A DNA stretch of 64,000 nt, taken from contig NZ_SKCH01000017.1 of NCBI RefSeq assembly GCF_005434945.1, positions 1-64,000 on the forward strand, read 5' to 3'. The position numbers and the translations under genes are program-made. This document shows, in pieces, positions 44,890 to 55,700 of the stretch; the stretch's first letter is position 1; every line of letters starts with the position of its first letter. The notes under the pieces are model-generated. The model was not told the DNA's origin. It was given only the letters and a program-made list of their open reading frames with translations, and ran no database searches. The stretch comes from Prescottella subtropica (GTDB lineage Bacteria; Actinomycetota; Actinomycetes; Mycobacteriales; Mycobacteriaceae).

Positions 44890-45636
44890 TCAGCGGGTCG
44901 GCGCCGGGTTCCGTTCCGCGAGTTCGTTGATCCGCCTGAGCAGGACGGCGGTCGCTTCCGCACGCCACGCATCGTTCTTCAAGCGAGAACGTACGGACAC
45001 GCTCAAGCCGGCCTTCAAGCCGTCGGATCTGGTTATGGACTTCGCGTCTCGGCTGGTCACCGACGCGCTGTCGACGCCTTCCGGGAGGTGTAACGTCCAC
45101 CACCCACTGTTCCGCAGGGCCACCCACGGGTCGATCGGGTCCGGCGGCGAGTCCGCGACGGCGAACGGCGCCAGGTAGTCGGCCAATTCTTTGCGAACCT
45201 CCGAGAATGCCGCGGGTCCGGGTGACCGCCGGTCCCGGACGACGGCCCACAGCAGTACGACGTACTTGTAGGCCGCGCTCCGACCGTTACCGGTGAACAC
45301 TCGGGTGTTCGCTTCGAGTTCCCAGAGCAGTCCACCGCTCGCACCCTTGGCACCGTGGTCGACCACGAATCCTAACCTCGACAGGCATTCTGCGACGGTG
45401 GCGAGACCGCCCGAGAAGCCGGTGTTGTCGACGAAGTCACCCGTTGCGTAGCCGTGTGCGACACCGACGATGGCCTTCGAGTCGTAGAATCGGCCTTCGT
45501 GCACCAGTCGATAGTTCTTCGCCTGCGCGAAGCCTCTCCGCTGTAGGAATGCCGCCCGGCCGAGGGTGTCGGACTCGGCGATGGCGTCGAGGACGGATCG
45601 GTGAGTCAGGGCAGAGAGGTCGGCCTTCGGGGTCAC
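44890..45636 (-). CDS. ScoMcrA-like reader protein (head domain plus putative sulfur-binding-like domain, no nuclease)
   Basis: A 248-residue protein. Residues about 5-90 (S-A-L-T-H-R-S-V-L-D-A-I-A-E, R-F-Y-D-S-K-A-I-V-G-V-A-H-G, F-S-G-G) match the N-terminal head domain of Streptomyces ScoMcrA-type type IV restriction enzymes. Residues about 115-200 (A-Y-K-Y-V-V-L-L-W-A-V, P-W-V-A-L-R-N-S-G-W-W-T) look like its sulfur-binding domain. The SRA and HNH parts of ScoMcrA are absent, so it could sense modified DNA but not cut it. It is 98 bp downstream of drmB. The domain assignment is from memory of the family and needs checking. Confidence 0.55.
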   Translation of the reverse strand: MTPKADLSALTHRSVLDAIAESDTLGRAAFLQRRGFAQAKNYRLVHEGRFYDSKAIVGVAHGYATGDFVDNTGFSGGLATVAECLSRLGFVVDHGAKGASGGLLWELEANTRVFTGNGRSAAYKYVVLLWAVVRDRRSPGPAAFSEVRKELADYLAPFAVADSPPDPIDPWVALRNSGWWTLHLPEGVDSASVTSRDAKSITRSDGLKAGLSVSVRSRLKNDAWRAEATAVLLRRINELAERNPAPTR

Positions 45637-45692
45637 GACAGGGACTGTAGCCGGCGATTCATCTCCACCGGCAATAGCCCCGCCCGCCGCAA

Positions 45693-45723
45693 CTCACCTC
45701 CAGATCTGGGTACCAGAGGTGAG
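45693..45723. terminator. hairpin between drmB and the reader gene
   Basis: Perfect 8-bp arms (ctcacctc / gaggtgag) enclose a 15-nt loop that itself overlaps the 10-bp palindrome ccagatctgg. It begins 12 bp after the drmB stop on the minus strand. No T-run follows, so it may weaken rather than stop transcription into the next gene. Confidence 0.45.
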
Positions 45724-45734
45724 CTGCGCTGCGC

Positions 45735-47585
45735 TCACATCCAGTTCGAAAAGTAGCCGGGCACTCCCTTCGCTTCGTCTCCGACCAACATCGCCCGGTC
45801 CAGGAAGCCGTTCATGTGCTCGCAGCTCGTTTCCGGAAGCAGCACGCATGCATGGCACGCTGCCATGTTCACGCTGCCGGCACCGCTGGCCTCCGTCTCC
45901 ATGCACAGCGGATCGTTCGAGCACCACTCCGCCCGGGCCAGTGCGGACCGGAGCGTGCGGGCGAGCTTGTCCGGCTCGCCTTGTGCCACGATTCCGCCGA
46001 GGCTCCCTGCGGAGTCGCTGGTGGCCGTATAAATCAGCATGCCCGCCATGCCACCGTCAACGTAGAGTCGCTCCCGTAGTGCTGACGCAGGGTAGCCGGC
46101 GTCAAGGCTCCACTCGTTGATCAGTGCATGGGCCAGCGTGTGCAGCAAGAGCAGCCTGGGGGTCACATGGGACTCCACGGTCTTGCCGTCCTTGCTCCGT
46201 CGAGTTACCCCACGGTCACGCAGCAGCGCGCTGTGATTCGCGCGCACCTTCTCCCCGCGTTCGATCACTGCAGGTTCCGACTCCCACTTTGCGAGTCGGT
46301 CCGCGTCGAGTCGAAGAAACACTCCCTCGCCACTGACTTCCATCGCCGGCAGCCACTCGGGATCGTCTTTGTTGCTGAGCTTCGCTTGTCGCTGGTCCGA
46401 GTCGGCTTCGGTCGGCGCCTCACCACGGACAAACGACGACAGTACCCGGACCTCGCGCAGACGCTTGACCAACATGCTGTCTCGAAGTCCGAGTTCTCGG
46501 ATCGGCGCCAGGTCGGCGTCCGGGGTTTCGCACACGAACGGCTGCCACTCCGCGACGTGCACTTCGGGTCGACCTCGGACCAGTGCCTCGTATTCGTCTT
46601 GGCGAAGCTTGGAGCCGGCCTTCACCGTCGGGACGTCGCCCTCTTCCTGCGGCGACTCAGCCTCCTCGAACGCCTTTACGACGTCGATCACGTCTTCGAC
46701 GGATGCCTTGAGTTTCGTCAGCAACCCGGCACGGTCCTTGAAGTAGAAGCGAACGTAATCCTCCGGCGCGCCGATCAGCTTGTGTTGTTCGACGAGTGCG
46801 TAGATTCCTTCACCCCACGGCGGGATCGACAGGGCACTGTTCATGATCGGATGCCATGCCGACGAGGATCCTCGTTGCATCGCGCGGGGCGGCTGATCGC
46901 AGAGCTCGGGCACTGCGCCCCTGAGCCATGGACGCTTACCCTCGCACCGGATACCGAGGTCTTTCAATGCCTTCGAGCGGAATGCGCCCTCCATCGATAC
47001 TTCGGGAACTCCGCAGTCGCACCGCACAACCACCGACCGCAGCGAGGCGGTGCTGCCGTCCGTATGCAGCGACAGATTTCCGCCACACTTACCGCCCTCC
47101 CGCTCGACGCCGCGGTGAACCCACTTCCAGAAGGGAAAGTCCTCGATATGCCCGTGATTGCAGGCCATGACGAACCGTGACGGCACCAAATCCTCGACAC
47201 ATTCGCCACACCGCGCCATGCCCTTGTCCGAGTTGAACTTGAAGAACAGCTGCAGCGCCTTACATTTCGGACACGAATAGAACTCAGGGAAACGGTGGAC
47301 GACGACACCTCCGGTCCCGAGGTCTAGGTCCGGCGCCGGCGGTAGCCGGAACGCCTTGACACCCAGGATCTGCGCAAGGCGTCGTTCGTAGACCAACGGC
47401 GCCTCACCGATATCCCACGAGTCGATTCCCGCGACGATGAACGACTCGTTGTCGATCGCAATCATCGAACCCACCCCATAGGTGGTGACGAGTTGTGAGC
47501 GTCGTACGGCGCCAGGCTTGCGGGCCACGACCGGCGTCGGGGCCTCGATACCGCGCCGACGACGAGGGTTATTTCGGGGCGTCAT
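45735..47585 (-). CDS. drmB: DrmB-type DUF1998 protein
   Basis: A 616-residue protein of the DUF1998/DrmB family, part of the DISARM phage-defence core. The N-terminus has R-R-S-Q-L-V-T-T-Y-G-V-G-S-M-I. A zinc site follows (C-P-K-C then C-G-E-C), and the characteristic C-terminal Cys cluster is present (A-E-W-C-S-N-D-P-L-C, A-C-H-A-C-V-L-L-P-E-T-S-C-E, N-x-F-L-D-R). In DISARM, DrmB forms a complex with DrmA that loads on phage DNA. Its ATG overlaps the drmA stop by 4 nt, so they are made in register. Confidence 0.93.
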   Translation of the reverse strand: MTPRNNPRRRRGIEAPTPVVARKPGAVRRSQLVTTYGVGSMIAIDNESFIVAGIDSWDIGEAPLVYERRLAQILGVKAFRLPPAPDLDLGTGGVVVHRFPEFYSCPKCKALQLFFKFNSDKGMARCGECVEDLVPSRFVMACNHGHIEDFPFWKWVHRGVEREGGKCGGNLSLHTDGSTASLRSVVVRCDCGVPEVSMEGAFRSKALKDLGIRCEGKRPWLRGAVPELCDQPPRAMQRGSSSAWHPIMNSALSIPPWGEGIYALVEQHKLIGAPEDYVRFYFKDRAGLLTKLKASVEDVIDVVKAFEEAESPQEEGDVPTVKAGSKLRQDEYEALVRGRPEVHVAEWQPFVCETPDADLAPIRELGLRDSMLVKRLREVRVLSSFVRGEAPTEADSDQRQAKLSNKDDPEWLPAMEVSGEGVFLRLDADRLAKWESEPAVIERGEKVRANHSALLRDRGVTRRSKDGKTVESHVTPRLLLLHTLAHALINEWSLDAGYPASALRERLYVDGGMAGMLIYTATSDSAGSLGGIVAQGEPDKLARTLRSALARAEWCSNDPLCMETEASGAGSVNMAACHACVLLPETSCEHMNGFLDRAMLVGDEAKGVPGYFSNWM

Positions 47586-50500
47586 CGGGCAACTCCTGAC
47601 CGGTTGTTCTGCAAGAACAGGGTTGATTCGGCATCGACGTCACGGAGGCTCCACAGGGTTGCCCATCCGGTCGCGTCCTCGGACTCATCGTCGAATCCGA
47701 TCAGCAGCGAGCGTCGGTTCGATCCGCGTTTCGTGGCGTAGCAGAGATCGGGGTAGTCGTCCGCCTCCGCAACCCACTCGTCGACGAAATCGCGACAGTG
47801 CGCCTCGGTGGCCGCTAGTTCCTGCTTGCCGGCGCCCTGGACGCGGTCGAGAATCATCGGAATGATCGTAGACCTGATCTCGTCGACGAAATCGTCGATC
47901 CGCCCTGCGGCATCGTTGTCCACTGCTGCGGGAATCAACAGGCGGGTCAACGCGACGATCACCGCGTGCAGGCCGCGGTCTCGTGCGCGTGCCGAAAACG
48001 GTGTGACGCTGGTCGATTCCACCTCACGGTAGAGCGCAGAATGGAAGCTGGGAAACTTCTCGTAATGCGAGCGATCCCGCGAGCGCGCCGAGTTGAACAT
48101 GACTGCAACAAGTCCCGGATGACGGCGGCCGACACGGCTGGTGGCCTGGATGTACTCGGCCGTGGTCTGCGGCTGCCCCATAACAGCCATCAGCCCGAGT
48201 CGGTCGATGTCGACGCCCACCGAGATCATATTCGTGGCCAGGAGCACGTCGAGCGTCTCCGAGTCCGGGAGAGCGATGTCGAGTTGCTTGAGGCGGGTCG
48301 GGATCTGGCTCGAGTCGGCGCGGCTGCTGAGTTCGACAAGCGCGGTTGCCGAACGGACACCGGTTGAGTTGGCCTTACCGAGGAGTTCGAGTCGATCCTG
48401 CACGTCGTCGAGAACCTGCAGTTCGGCTGCGGAGAGCAGTCGGAGGCTGTTGAAGTAGCCGACCAGAGTCCAGTACGCGTCCAGCACCGCGGGGTCCGCC
48501 TCATCGAGGTTGACCTGGGCGGCGTTGAGCAGAGCCGCATAGGTGCGGACGAGAAGTGTCGCCTGACTGCCGTTGGGAGTGAACAGTCCGACATACCTGC
48601 GTGACGCCTTGTCCTCTCGGGGCGTCTCGACTGCGAACCAGGAGTCACGGGAGTCAAGGCCCGCCGGCGGGAACTGAGCCACCTCCCGGTCGAAGAGTGC
48701 ACCGACCTGGTCCGACGCTCGGCGGATCGTCGCGGTGGACGCAATTACCTTGGGCTGATTCGACAGCATGTCGATCGCGGTCTCGTACAGGCCTGTGAGG
48801 GTTCCGAGCGGGCCCGAGATCAGATGCAGCTCGTCCTGGACGATCAGCTCCGGCGGAGCAACGCCTGCCAGGTCGCGATTGAAGAGCGCTCCGGTTGCCG
48901 GGCGCCATGGCATCGAGGCGAACTTGTCGACGGTTGCGATGACGAGTGTCGGGTGCGCGTCGTAGACGGCCTCGTCTACGAGGTGAACTGGAATTCCGTT
49001 GCCAGAGTGGAAGTCGCAGTTGACATTCGGACAAGTCACGAACATCCGACTCAGCTCGGGTCGAACCGTGTAGTTGGTCGCGTCGAGTGGGTCGCCGCAC
49101 CACGGGCACCCCTTCAGCTGGACGGGGTTCTCGCGTTGCAGCGACTTCTGTGGGTTGTTCCGCAGCTCGTCGAGCCTGACCTCTGCTGCGGCGAGCAGGT
49201 TCGGCGTCGCCGACTTCCCCACCCACATACCGATCGAGACAGGTACGTCGCCGAGATCGCCGCGCTCCGAACGGATCTTCTCCATCGCACAGATCAAGAC
49301 CGTCGCCCGCTCGAACTGCTGGAGTGTCAGGAGCCGGAGCGTGTAACGCATCAACACGGTGACACCGGAGCCCTCGTCGCCCCCGCGGAGACGCCGAAGG
49401 AAAACCGTGAAAGCGATCAGTCCGAGGTACGCCTCGGTCTTTCCACCACCGGTCGGGAACCACAGCAGGTCTGCGGTCTTCCGATCCTTGTGTTCGGGGT
49501 CCACGATTCCCTCGAGACACAGCAGCATGAACGCGATCTGGAACGGCCGCCAGCGTCCGCTGGTCGTATCGACGTCTCCGGTACGTCCGCCCTTGATCCA
49601 CGCGCTGCGCGCACGTTGACGAGCCATCGCCTCGTTCGCGAGCTGGAAAGCGTCGAAGATCTCCGGTCGGCCGGTGTCGGCGAGAAGTGCCACACCGCGA
49701 CGCATTCGGGCGAGCGATTCGCCACAGAGCTGGATCTGCTCGTCCGCTACCTTCTTGTAATCGCTGTCCGCGAGTGAGGTCGCATCCTCTCGGCGTTCCG
49801 CGATCCACGCCTCGTAACCGTCGAGCAGTCGCGTGAGCGTGTCGACCACTTCGTCCCGGCTACCACCGGCAATGCCTGCCATACCGAGCGCCCGGTCGTC
49901 GATATCCGGATTCGAGTCGGTCAGCAGGACATCATGAGTCGGCATGAAATCGGTCCGAACGGAGCCGACCGCTGCTCGAACCGGCAATGCCTCCCGCACT
50001 GCCGGAGGATTCCATTCCCAGGCCACCGAACAACCGTGGCCAACCGCGAAGGACGGGGCATGCCGATGCAGAAGTCGGCTCAGGGCCTGTTCGTCGTCGA
50101 CGGCGTCAGCTCCGGCGTCGCGCTCGACGAACGGCGCGGTCCCGTCCGGCCCTGTCACGACGATCTCCGGCTGGAAGAAGCAGGATGCGTCCTGCAAGTC
50201 GAATTCACCGGTACGGAGGGTGTTCACGATAGTGACCGTGACGGTAACGACGCCGGCGCGGTCCGCGACGCGGACCAATGTCCGTAGTTCCAGTCCTGGA
50301 CACAGCGTCACCGGCGGCTGCATCCCCGGAGCCCCGATATCGATCGATACCGGTTCGCATTCCATGGGGGCGCGCCGCCAGCGTTCCCGCTGCTGTCCTG
50401 TAGCCCGGGCTTCGCTGCGCGTAGGTTCGACCGGTAGCCCGTTCTCGTCCTCGGGTGCGTACTGCGCAGCACGTACAACAATCTGGACGGTGGTCGTGAC

Positions 50501-50827
50501 GTCCGACGCCACGCCGAAGGTCAGGCCCATAGACGACGGCTTCCGCCGATTGGTAAGTGCAACACCGAGGTCGGATTCACCCTGCTCCCCGTCGTCACCA
50601 CGAACGATGTCCGGTGTTGCGTCGTCGCCACGCTCGTCGGCATCGGTCAGAACCGGAACGTCCTCACCGACGTGAGGAAAGAGCACACCCACCAGGTAGG
50701 CCGTGACAGGCGCATCGTTGGCAAGCACCTCGTACGGTCCGTCCTGCGGGCCGAGGAGGTCGGCCCGCAATGCGTTTCTGATCTCGGATCGCAGCGCATA
50801 GTGTGCGCTGTGGTCGGTCCTGGTCAC
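47582..50827 (-). CDS. drmA: DrmA-type SF2 helicase
   Basis: A 1,081-residue helicase of the DISARM DrmA family. Motifs: W-F-P-T-G-G-G-K-T-E-A (Walker A, about 457-465), two zinc pairs (C-P-W-C at 574 and C-P-N-V-N-C at ~599), V-Q-D-E-L-H-L-I-S-G-P-L-G-T-L (motif II with DELH, ~665), S-T-A-T-I-R (motif III), and Q-A-T-S-R-V-G-R (motif VI). DrmA translocates on DNA with DrmB and senses phage DNA ends. The GTG start overlaps the upstream uvrD-like stop (GTGA). Confidence 0.94.
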   Translation of the reverse strand: MTRTDHSAHYALRSEIRNALRADLLGPQDGPYEVLANDAPVTAYLVGVLFPHVGEDVPVLTDADERGDDATPDIVRGDDGEQGESDLGVALTNRRKPSSMGLTFGVASDVTTTVQIVVRAAQYAPEDENGLPVEPTRSEARATGQQRERWRRAPMECEPVSIDIGAPGMQPPVTLCPGLELRTLVRVADRAGVVTVTVTIVNTLRTGEFDLQDASCFFQPEIVVTGPDGTAPFVERDAGADAVDDEQALSRLLHRHAPSFAVGHGCSVAWEWNPPAVREALPVRAAVGSVRTDFMPTHDVLLTDSNPDIDDRALGMAGIAGGSRDEVVDTLTRLLDGYEAWIAERREDATSLADSDYKKVADEQIQLCGESLARMRRGVALLADTGRPEIFDAFQLANEAMARQRARSAWIKGGRTGDVDTTSGRWRPFQIAFMLLCLEGIVDPEHKDRKTADLLWFPTGGGKTEAYLGLIAFTVFLRRLRGGDEGSGVTVLMRYTLRLLTLQQFERATVLICAMEKIRSERGDLGDVPVSIGMWVGKSATPNLLAAAEVRLDELRNNPQKSLQRENPVQLKGCPWCGDPLDATNYTVRPELSRMFVTCPNVNCDFHSGNGIPVHLVDEAVYDAHPTLVIATVDKFASMPWRPATGALFNRDLAGVAPPELIVQDELHLISGPLGTLTGLYETAIDMLSNQPKVIASTATIRRASDQVGALFDREVAQFPPAGLDSRDSWFAVETPREDKASRRYVGLFTPNGSQATLLVRTYAALLNAAQVNLDEADPAVLDAYWTLVGYFNSLRLLSAAELQVLDDVQDRLELLGKANSTGVRSATALVELSSRADSSQIPTRLKQLDIALPDSETLDVLLATNMISVGVDIDRLGLMAVMGQPQTTAEYIQATSRVGRRHPGLVAVMFNSARSRDRSHYEKFPSFHSALYREVESTSVTPFSARARDRGLHAVIVALTRLLIPAAVDNDAAGRIDDFVDEIRSTIIPMILDRVQGAGKQELAATEAHCRDFVDEWVAEADDYPDLCYATKRGSNRRSLLIGFDDESEDATGWATLWSLRDVDAESTLFLQNNRSGVAR

Positions 50828-52740
50828 GCGGTGGTACCGCCTTCCTCAGTAGTGTCGCTCCACACGAATCGTCCCAATCCGCACAGGCGCGGTGCGATCC
50901 ATACTCCTCGGTCGCCGAGGCCGCTTCGTTCGGCCACGGCCTGCGAGCCGGCCACGGTCTCCACAAGATCGACGCGCAGGCCTGTGATCCGCTGGGGCCA
51001 GCGATTCACTTCCTTACCGCGGCTGGTCTTGAGGAGGCGCCAGAGGTCGCCGCGGAACCGGGCCGACATCTCACCGATCGGGCGACCATCGTGGAAGATG
51101 CCGTACGGCGGGGTCTCAACGTCGGACAGCGGTAGATCATGTGTTCGCCGAAGGTCCACCGCGTCGTCAAACCGGACACTTTCCCGCAGGTACCGCTGTG
51201 TATCGACCGGGTCTATGACCGGCTCACGCACCCCGCCCGGGGCTTCGTGGCACACGTCGAACTCTGCAGCCTCGATACCGTTGCGCATCCACCGTTCACG
51301 TCCTCCCAGGTACCAACGGTTGACGGGCATCGACGTGCGGGTCGCCTTCCTCAGCGTCCACGGCTTCTCGATCTCGATCCGGTACAGGTCGTCCCGCGGT
51401 CGGGTCATCGCAACGTAGAGCAGACGTGCTTCGGCCGGAGGATCTGCCTCTCTCACTGCCGAACTCGACAGAGGCTCCGGTTCTGCAATGAACACCCGGT
51501 CGAATTCGAGTCCCTTCGCGCGGTGCACTGTCGACAAGGTGAGGGGATGAGCATCGACGGCGGTCACCTCGTCGGGCACGCGCCCCTCGGCAACTGCTCG
51601 CCGAAGCGCATCGAGATCGAGTCGATTGCCGGGGCTCTGCGCGACACGACGCAGCGAACGCCAGATCCGTGTCGGCTCGCCCGTCACGTCCGGCAACCCG
51701 CCAGCGATCTCGAGAAAACGCTCCTCAGTGATGGTCGCGGAACTACTCGACAGCAACAGATCGGCGATCCATGCCGGCACCGGTCGGGTTCGGGGAGAAC
51801 GCTGGATGCGGTGCCGCACACCATGATCGTTCAGCTTCTCGGAGAGAGACAGGACCTGTCCGTTGTCGCGACACAGGACCGCGGTCGTGACTACCGATAG
51901 CCGTAGTGATTCCTGAAAGAGCGGATCACTGACGTCCCCGAAACCAGGCGCATCCTCAAGCAGTGCACGTAGTGCGTCGTGGATTCGCGATGCTGCATCG
52001 TTCGCGGCCGCAGAATCGGTCGGCAGGTTCTGCAGTTCCACACCGAACGGGAGTGCGACCCTCGCTTCGGGCGTGCGGGCCCGGAAGTTGTCATCGAGGG
52101 TGATCTCGACAAGATCGTCCGCATAGGAAGCGCGGACCCAGTCGAAGAACCGGTTCGTCTCCGCTGCACGCTCTTCCACGTCTTCCACCTGGAATCCGTA
52201 GATGGACTGTGCGGCATCGCCCACCACGGTGAAACCGCAGTTGTCGGCGAAGCGGTCCAGCAGGGCCTCTACCATCTCGCGTCGCACACCGACGAGGTCC
52301 TGAACCTCGTCGATCACTACGTGCGCCGGTGGGCCCTGTTCGAACGACTCGACCACGCCGGCGTCGATGGCATCGATGGCCATCTCGATCCGCTGGTCGA
52401 AGCTCGCCCCTGCCAGGTCGTCACGTTCGGGATCCATCTGCCGCAGCAGCGCCAGTGCCCATCCGTCGAAGGTCTGGGCCCGTACCCGACGCGCAGACAC
52501 GGCCAGCCGGTCGACACGGTTGCGGAGTTCACGTACCGCGGCACGCGAGAAACTGAGCACCAGGATCTCTGACGCGTCGAGTTCCTCGGCCGATGTGAGG
52601 TACTCGAGCCGGTAGGTGAGCGTGGTGGTCTTTCCCGCGCCGGCACCCGCTGTCACCAGGGTCCTTGCATCCCAAGGCTGTTCGACGACACTCTGCTGAC
52701 TCGGTGTGAGGGCCAGGTCGCTTCCCATGGGGATCGTCAT
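50824..52740 (-). CDS. UvrD/Rep-family SF1 helicase
   Basis: A 638-residue SF1A helicase. A-G-A-G-A-G-K-T-T-T-L (motif I), V-I-D-E-V-Q-D-L (motif II), D-N-F-R-A-R (motif IV region), L-S-T-V-H-R-A-K-G-L-E-F (motif V) and V-A-M-T-R-P-R-D-D-L (motif VI) are intact, so it should unwind DNA 3'-5'. It is not part of canonical DISARM. ATG 52740 has aagga 7 nt upstream and overlaps the preceding stop (ATGA); an ATG at 52758 is a weaker choice. Its coupling to drmA and to the giant ATPase-helicase suggests that all act in one process. Confidence 0.9.
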   Translation of the reverse strand: MTIPMGSDLALTPSQQSVVEQPWDARTLVTAGAGAGKTTTLTYRLEYLTSAEELDASEILVLSFSRAAVRELRNRVDRLAVSARRVRAQTFDGWALALLRQMDPERDDLAGASFDQRIEMAIDAIDAGVVESFEQGPPAHVVIDEVQDLVGVRREMVEALLDRFADNCGFTVVGDAAQSIYGFQVEDVEERAAETNRFFDWVRASYADDLVEITLDDNFRARTPEARVALPFGVELQNLPTDSAAANDAASRIHDALRALLEDAPGFGDVSDPLFQESLRLSVVTTAVLCRDNGQVLSLSEKLNDHGVRHRIQRSPRTRPVPAWIADLLLSSSSATITEERFLEIAGGLPDVTGEPTRIWRSLRRVAQSPGNRLDLDALRRAVAEGRVPDEVTAVDAHPLTLSTVHRAKGLEFDRVFIAEPEPLSSSAVREADPPAEARLLYVAMTRPRDDLYRIEIEKPWTLRKATRTSMPVNRWYLGGRERWMRNGIEAAEFDVCHEAPGGVREPVIDPVDTQRYLRESVRFDDAVDLRRTHDLPLSDVETPPYGIFHDGRPIGEMSARFRGDLWRLLKTSRGKEVNRWPQRITGLRVDLVETVAGSQAVAERSGLGDRGVWIAPRLCGLGRFVWSDTTEEGGTTA

Positions 52741-55700
52741 CGCTTGTCCTTCTGCCACAGGTATTCGAACTCGGTGAACGCAAGACTGTTGTCGAAGTTC
52801 GTGATGTTGTCCCGAACATCGAGGATGAGGCAGCTGTCCTTACCGCCGTTCTTGACGCCACGCAACCCTCGGCCGACCATCTGCTGGTAGACGTTCGCGC
52901 TGTAGACGGGTCGCGCGATCAGGACGGCGCGGGTCGCCGGCGCGTCGAATCCCTGCGACAGCACACCGTAGTTCGTGATGACACGGATATCACCCCTGCG
53001 AAAGGCGTCGATGCGCTGACGGCGGTCACCGGGTGGTGTCGCCGAATCGATCGCGACCGAGCGGATCCCGCGGTCCCCGAGTTTGGCCGCCAACAGTTTG
53101 GCGTGATCGACCGAGGTCGCGAACACCAGGACCGGCCAGTCGGACGGGAGGGCCGCGATCTCCTCGATCAGCACCTTGTTGCGGTTGTCGTCTTCCGCGA
53201 GACGCCGTTCGGCACTCTTCGGCAGGAAGCCGTTCAGCTTCTCGACCTCGGCAAGTTCGTGCTTCTGCAGCTCCATATCGGCACCTGCGAGTTCGCGATG
53301 TTCGACGGTCGAGAGGATTCCCAGTTCCTGCAGTCGGGTGATCGGCGCGTTTCCGAGGACGCCGTCGTCTAGACGGTGGTCTCCGAAGCGCTGTACCAGG
53401 CGGCGGGTCAGGTCTGCGTCGTTGCGGAACGGGGTGGCTGTCAGACCGACCAGGTGCCGCGATGTGATCCGATGGGTCATACCCATCGACTCGAAGATCT
53501 GGGTGTACTGCTTGGCGATGGCGACGTGCGCCTCGTCGACGATCACCAGCGACGCTTCACGAAGCCACGCGTAGTCGTCATCGTCGAGACACGATCGCAG
53601 CTTCGCGTCGGTGGCCACCACGAGATGCGGGCGTCCGGTGACGGGGGTCGCGGAGTTGTTTGTCCACAAGCGGTCGATGACGAGCTCATGATCCGCACCG
53701 ACCTTCTCCCACACGAACTTCCACGATTGCACTGCCTGCTCGCAGAGTTCGGTGGTCTGTGCAATCCAGAGCACCGGTCCAGCCGGCGTTCCCGACCCGC
53801 GAATCCAACGGATCACTCCCTCCGCCGCTACACGCGTCTTCCCGGCACCGGTGGGAAGACTGAGCATCGCCCGCCGCGGCCTGGGGCTACACAGCAGCTC
53901 GACGAAGCGGCTCGCGATCCGCTCCTGGTACGGATGCAGAGACGGGAAGTCAGTCGGCCCCGACGCAACCTCCCGTTCCGGAGGCGCAGGAATCCGAGTA
54001 CCGGCGAAGGAATCGGGGAACCGCAGGTCGGCAACGAAGCGCAAAGCTGCCGAGCCACCGTCGAATCGTGCCGGCGCCTCGGGGAATCGCGCCCTGATCT
54101 CGCTGGCATACGTCTTCAACACCCCATCGTCGTTGGCGTTGTAGGCCAACTCGGAGAGCCGTGACGCGTCCGGTTCCTGTCCGGTCTCGTGGAGTTCGCT
54201 TTCCACGAGACCCGCCGGCAAGCCCTGCCGAAGCTCGTCTTCTCCGAGCATGAGCGCCAACTTCTCCGGAATCGAAGACGCCGACCGGATCTTCTGCACC
54301 TTCGCCTTGAAGGCCTGATCCTCGAGACGCCGCCGGTAGGCGTCGAGAACGCTCCGGCATCCGTCAGCGCCAAGCCCGAACCCGAACTCTCGGTCAGCAA
54401 GGATCAACGCTTGCTCATCGGTGACACTCACCGGAACGAATACGGTGTTCTCCTCACGCGCACTCTCCAGCGGTGTCAGCCGGGTACCGTTCGGGGTTCG
54501 CACCACTTCCTCGAGCTCGCTACACCGCTGCAGAACGAGCCCGTTGAGCGGTGCTGTACCGAGCCTGACCCGAAGCGCCGGATACGCATCGGCGATCGCC
54601 ATCGCGGATCCTGCCGGCACGGTTCTCACTTGCTTCTCGATGACGTCGTCAATTGTGGACATCCCCCACTCGTCGATCATGACGTCGATCTCCGCAGCAT
54701 CCTGCGGATTGTCGACGAGGATCGCCGGATGGTTCTCGCGGATCAGTTCGTCGTACTCAGTACGGGACTTCGCGACGGCGATCTCGCTGTCCTGCCGCAG
54801 CTCCCAGATGTCTCCGACGCGGCACCGGACGGTCTCTTCTTCCACGACCAGGTCGTAGGCCACCCGAATGAGCAACGCATAGGTTCGACCGACGAACGCA
54901 TCGTCCGTGCTCTTCTTCAGTGCCTCGAGCAGAGCAACCCACCGTGACGAAGCGACCTCGTCGACACTCGACGGCAGCTTCAGCTTCTGTGCCTTCACTG
55001 CGCTGATCTCGGCAACCGGCAGCACTTCTGCATACTCGCGGAGCTGAGGTCCGACCGCCTCGTCGAGCGTGCGAAGCCCCAGCGATGTTCGCACGACGCC
55101 ATGGGTGCGCAGGAGCCACCGGATCGGAGAGATGATCTGCGCGCGCGTGTTCGCGGACTTACCGATCTGCCGTGTCCAGTTCTCGACGAGACCGTCCTCC
55201 GGAAGCACGGCGAGGAAGGCCGCGCGGCCTTCTTCCGACAGCTGTTTGAACAGATGCAGTGGGCCGGCCATCACACCGCCGTCCAGTTGGACAGTCCCCG
55301 GGTTGACACGTCGATCGGTCGCCGCCAGTCCCGAGCAGTACTGGTCGTACATCGCCCGATGGTAGGCCTCGAACCATCCGTCCTGGTCGGGCTTGTAGGA
55401 CGAATCGGGGCGGTCGGAAACCCCGAAGCTCCGCAGGATCGATCGATCGTTGGCATGGAAGGCCATGTCGACGGTGACATGACCGTCACGGGAACCGTCG
55501 GCCGGCACCACCGGGCCCGGCAGCATGGCGGATTTGAGTGGAACGAACTTGCCCGCAACCGTCCTGACGTGCAACGTCGTGGCTAGGTTCGGGATACGCG
55601 TCCGGATCGCACTCGACTGGATCGACCCTCCTGCACTGTTGAGCAATTCCCAGAATCGCATCCAGGATTGATCCGTGTATCCCTCGAAACCCTGGTCCAG

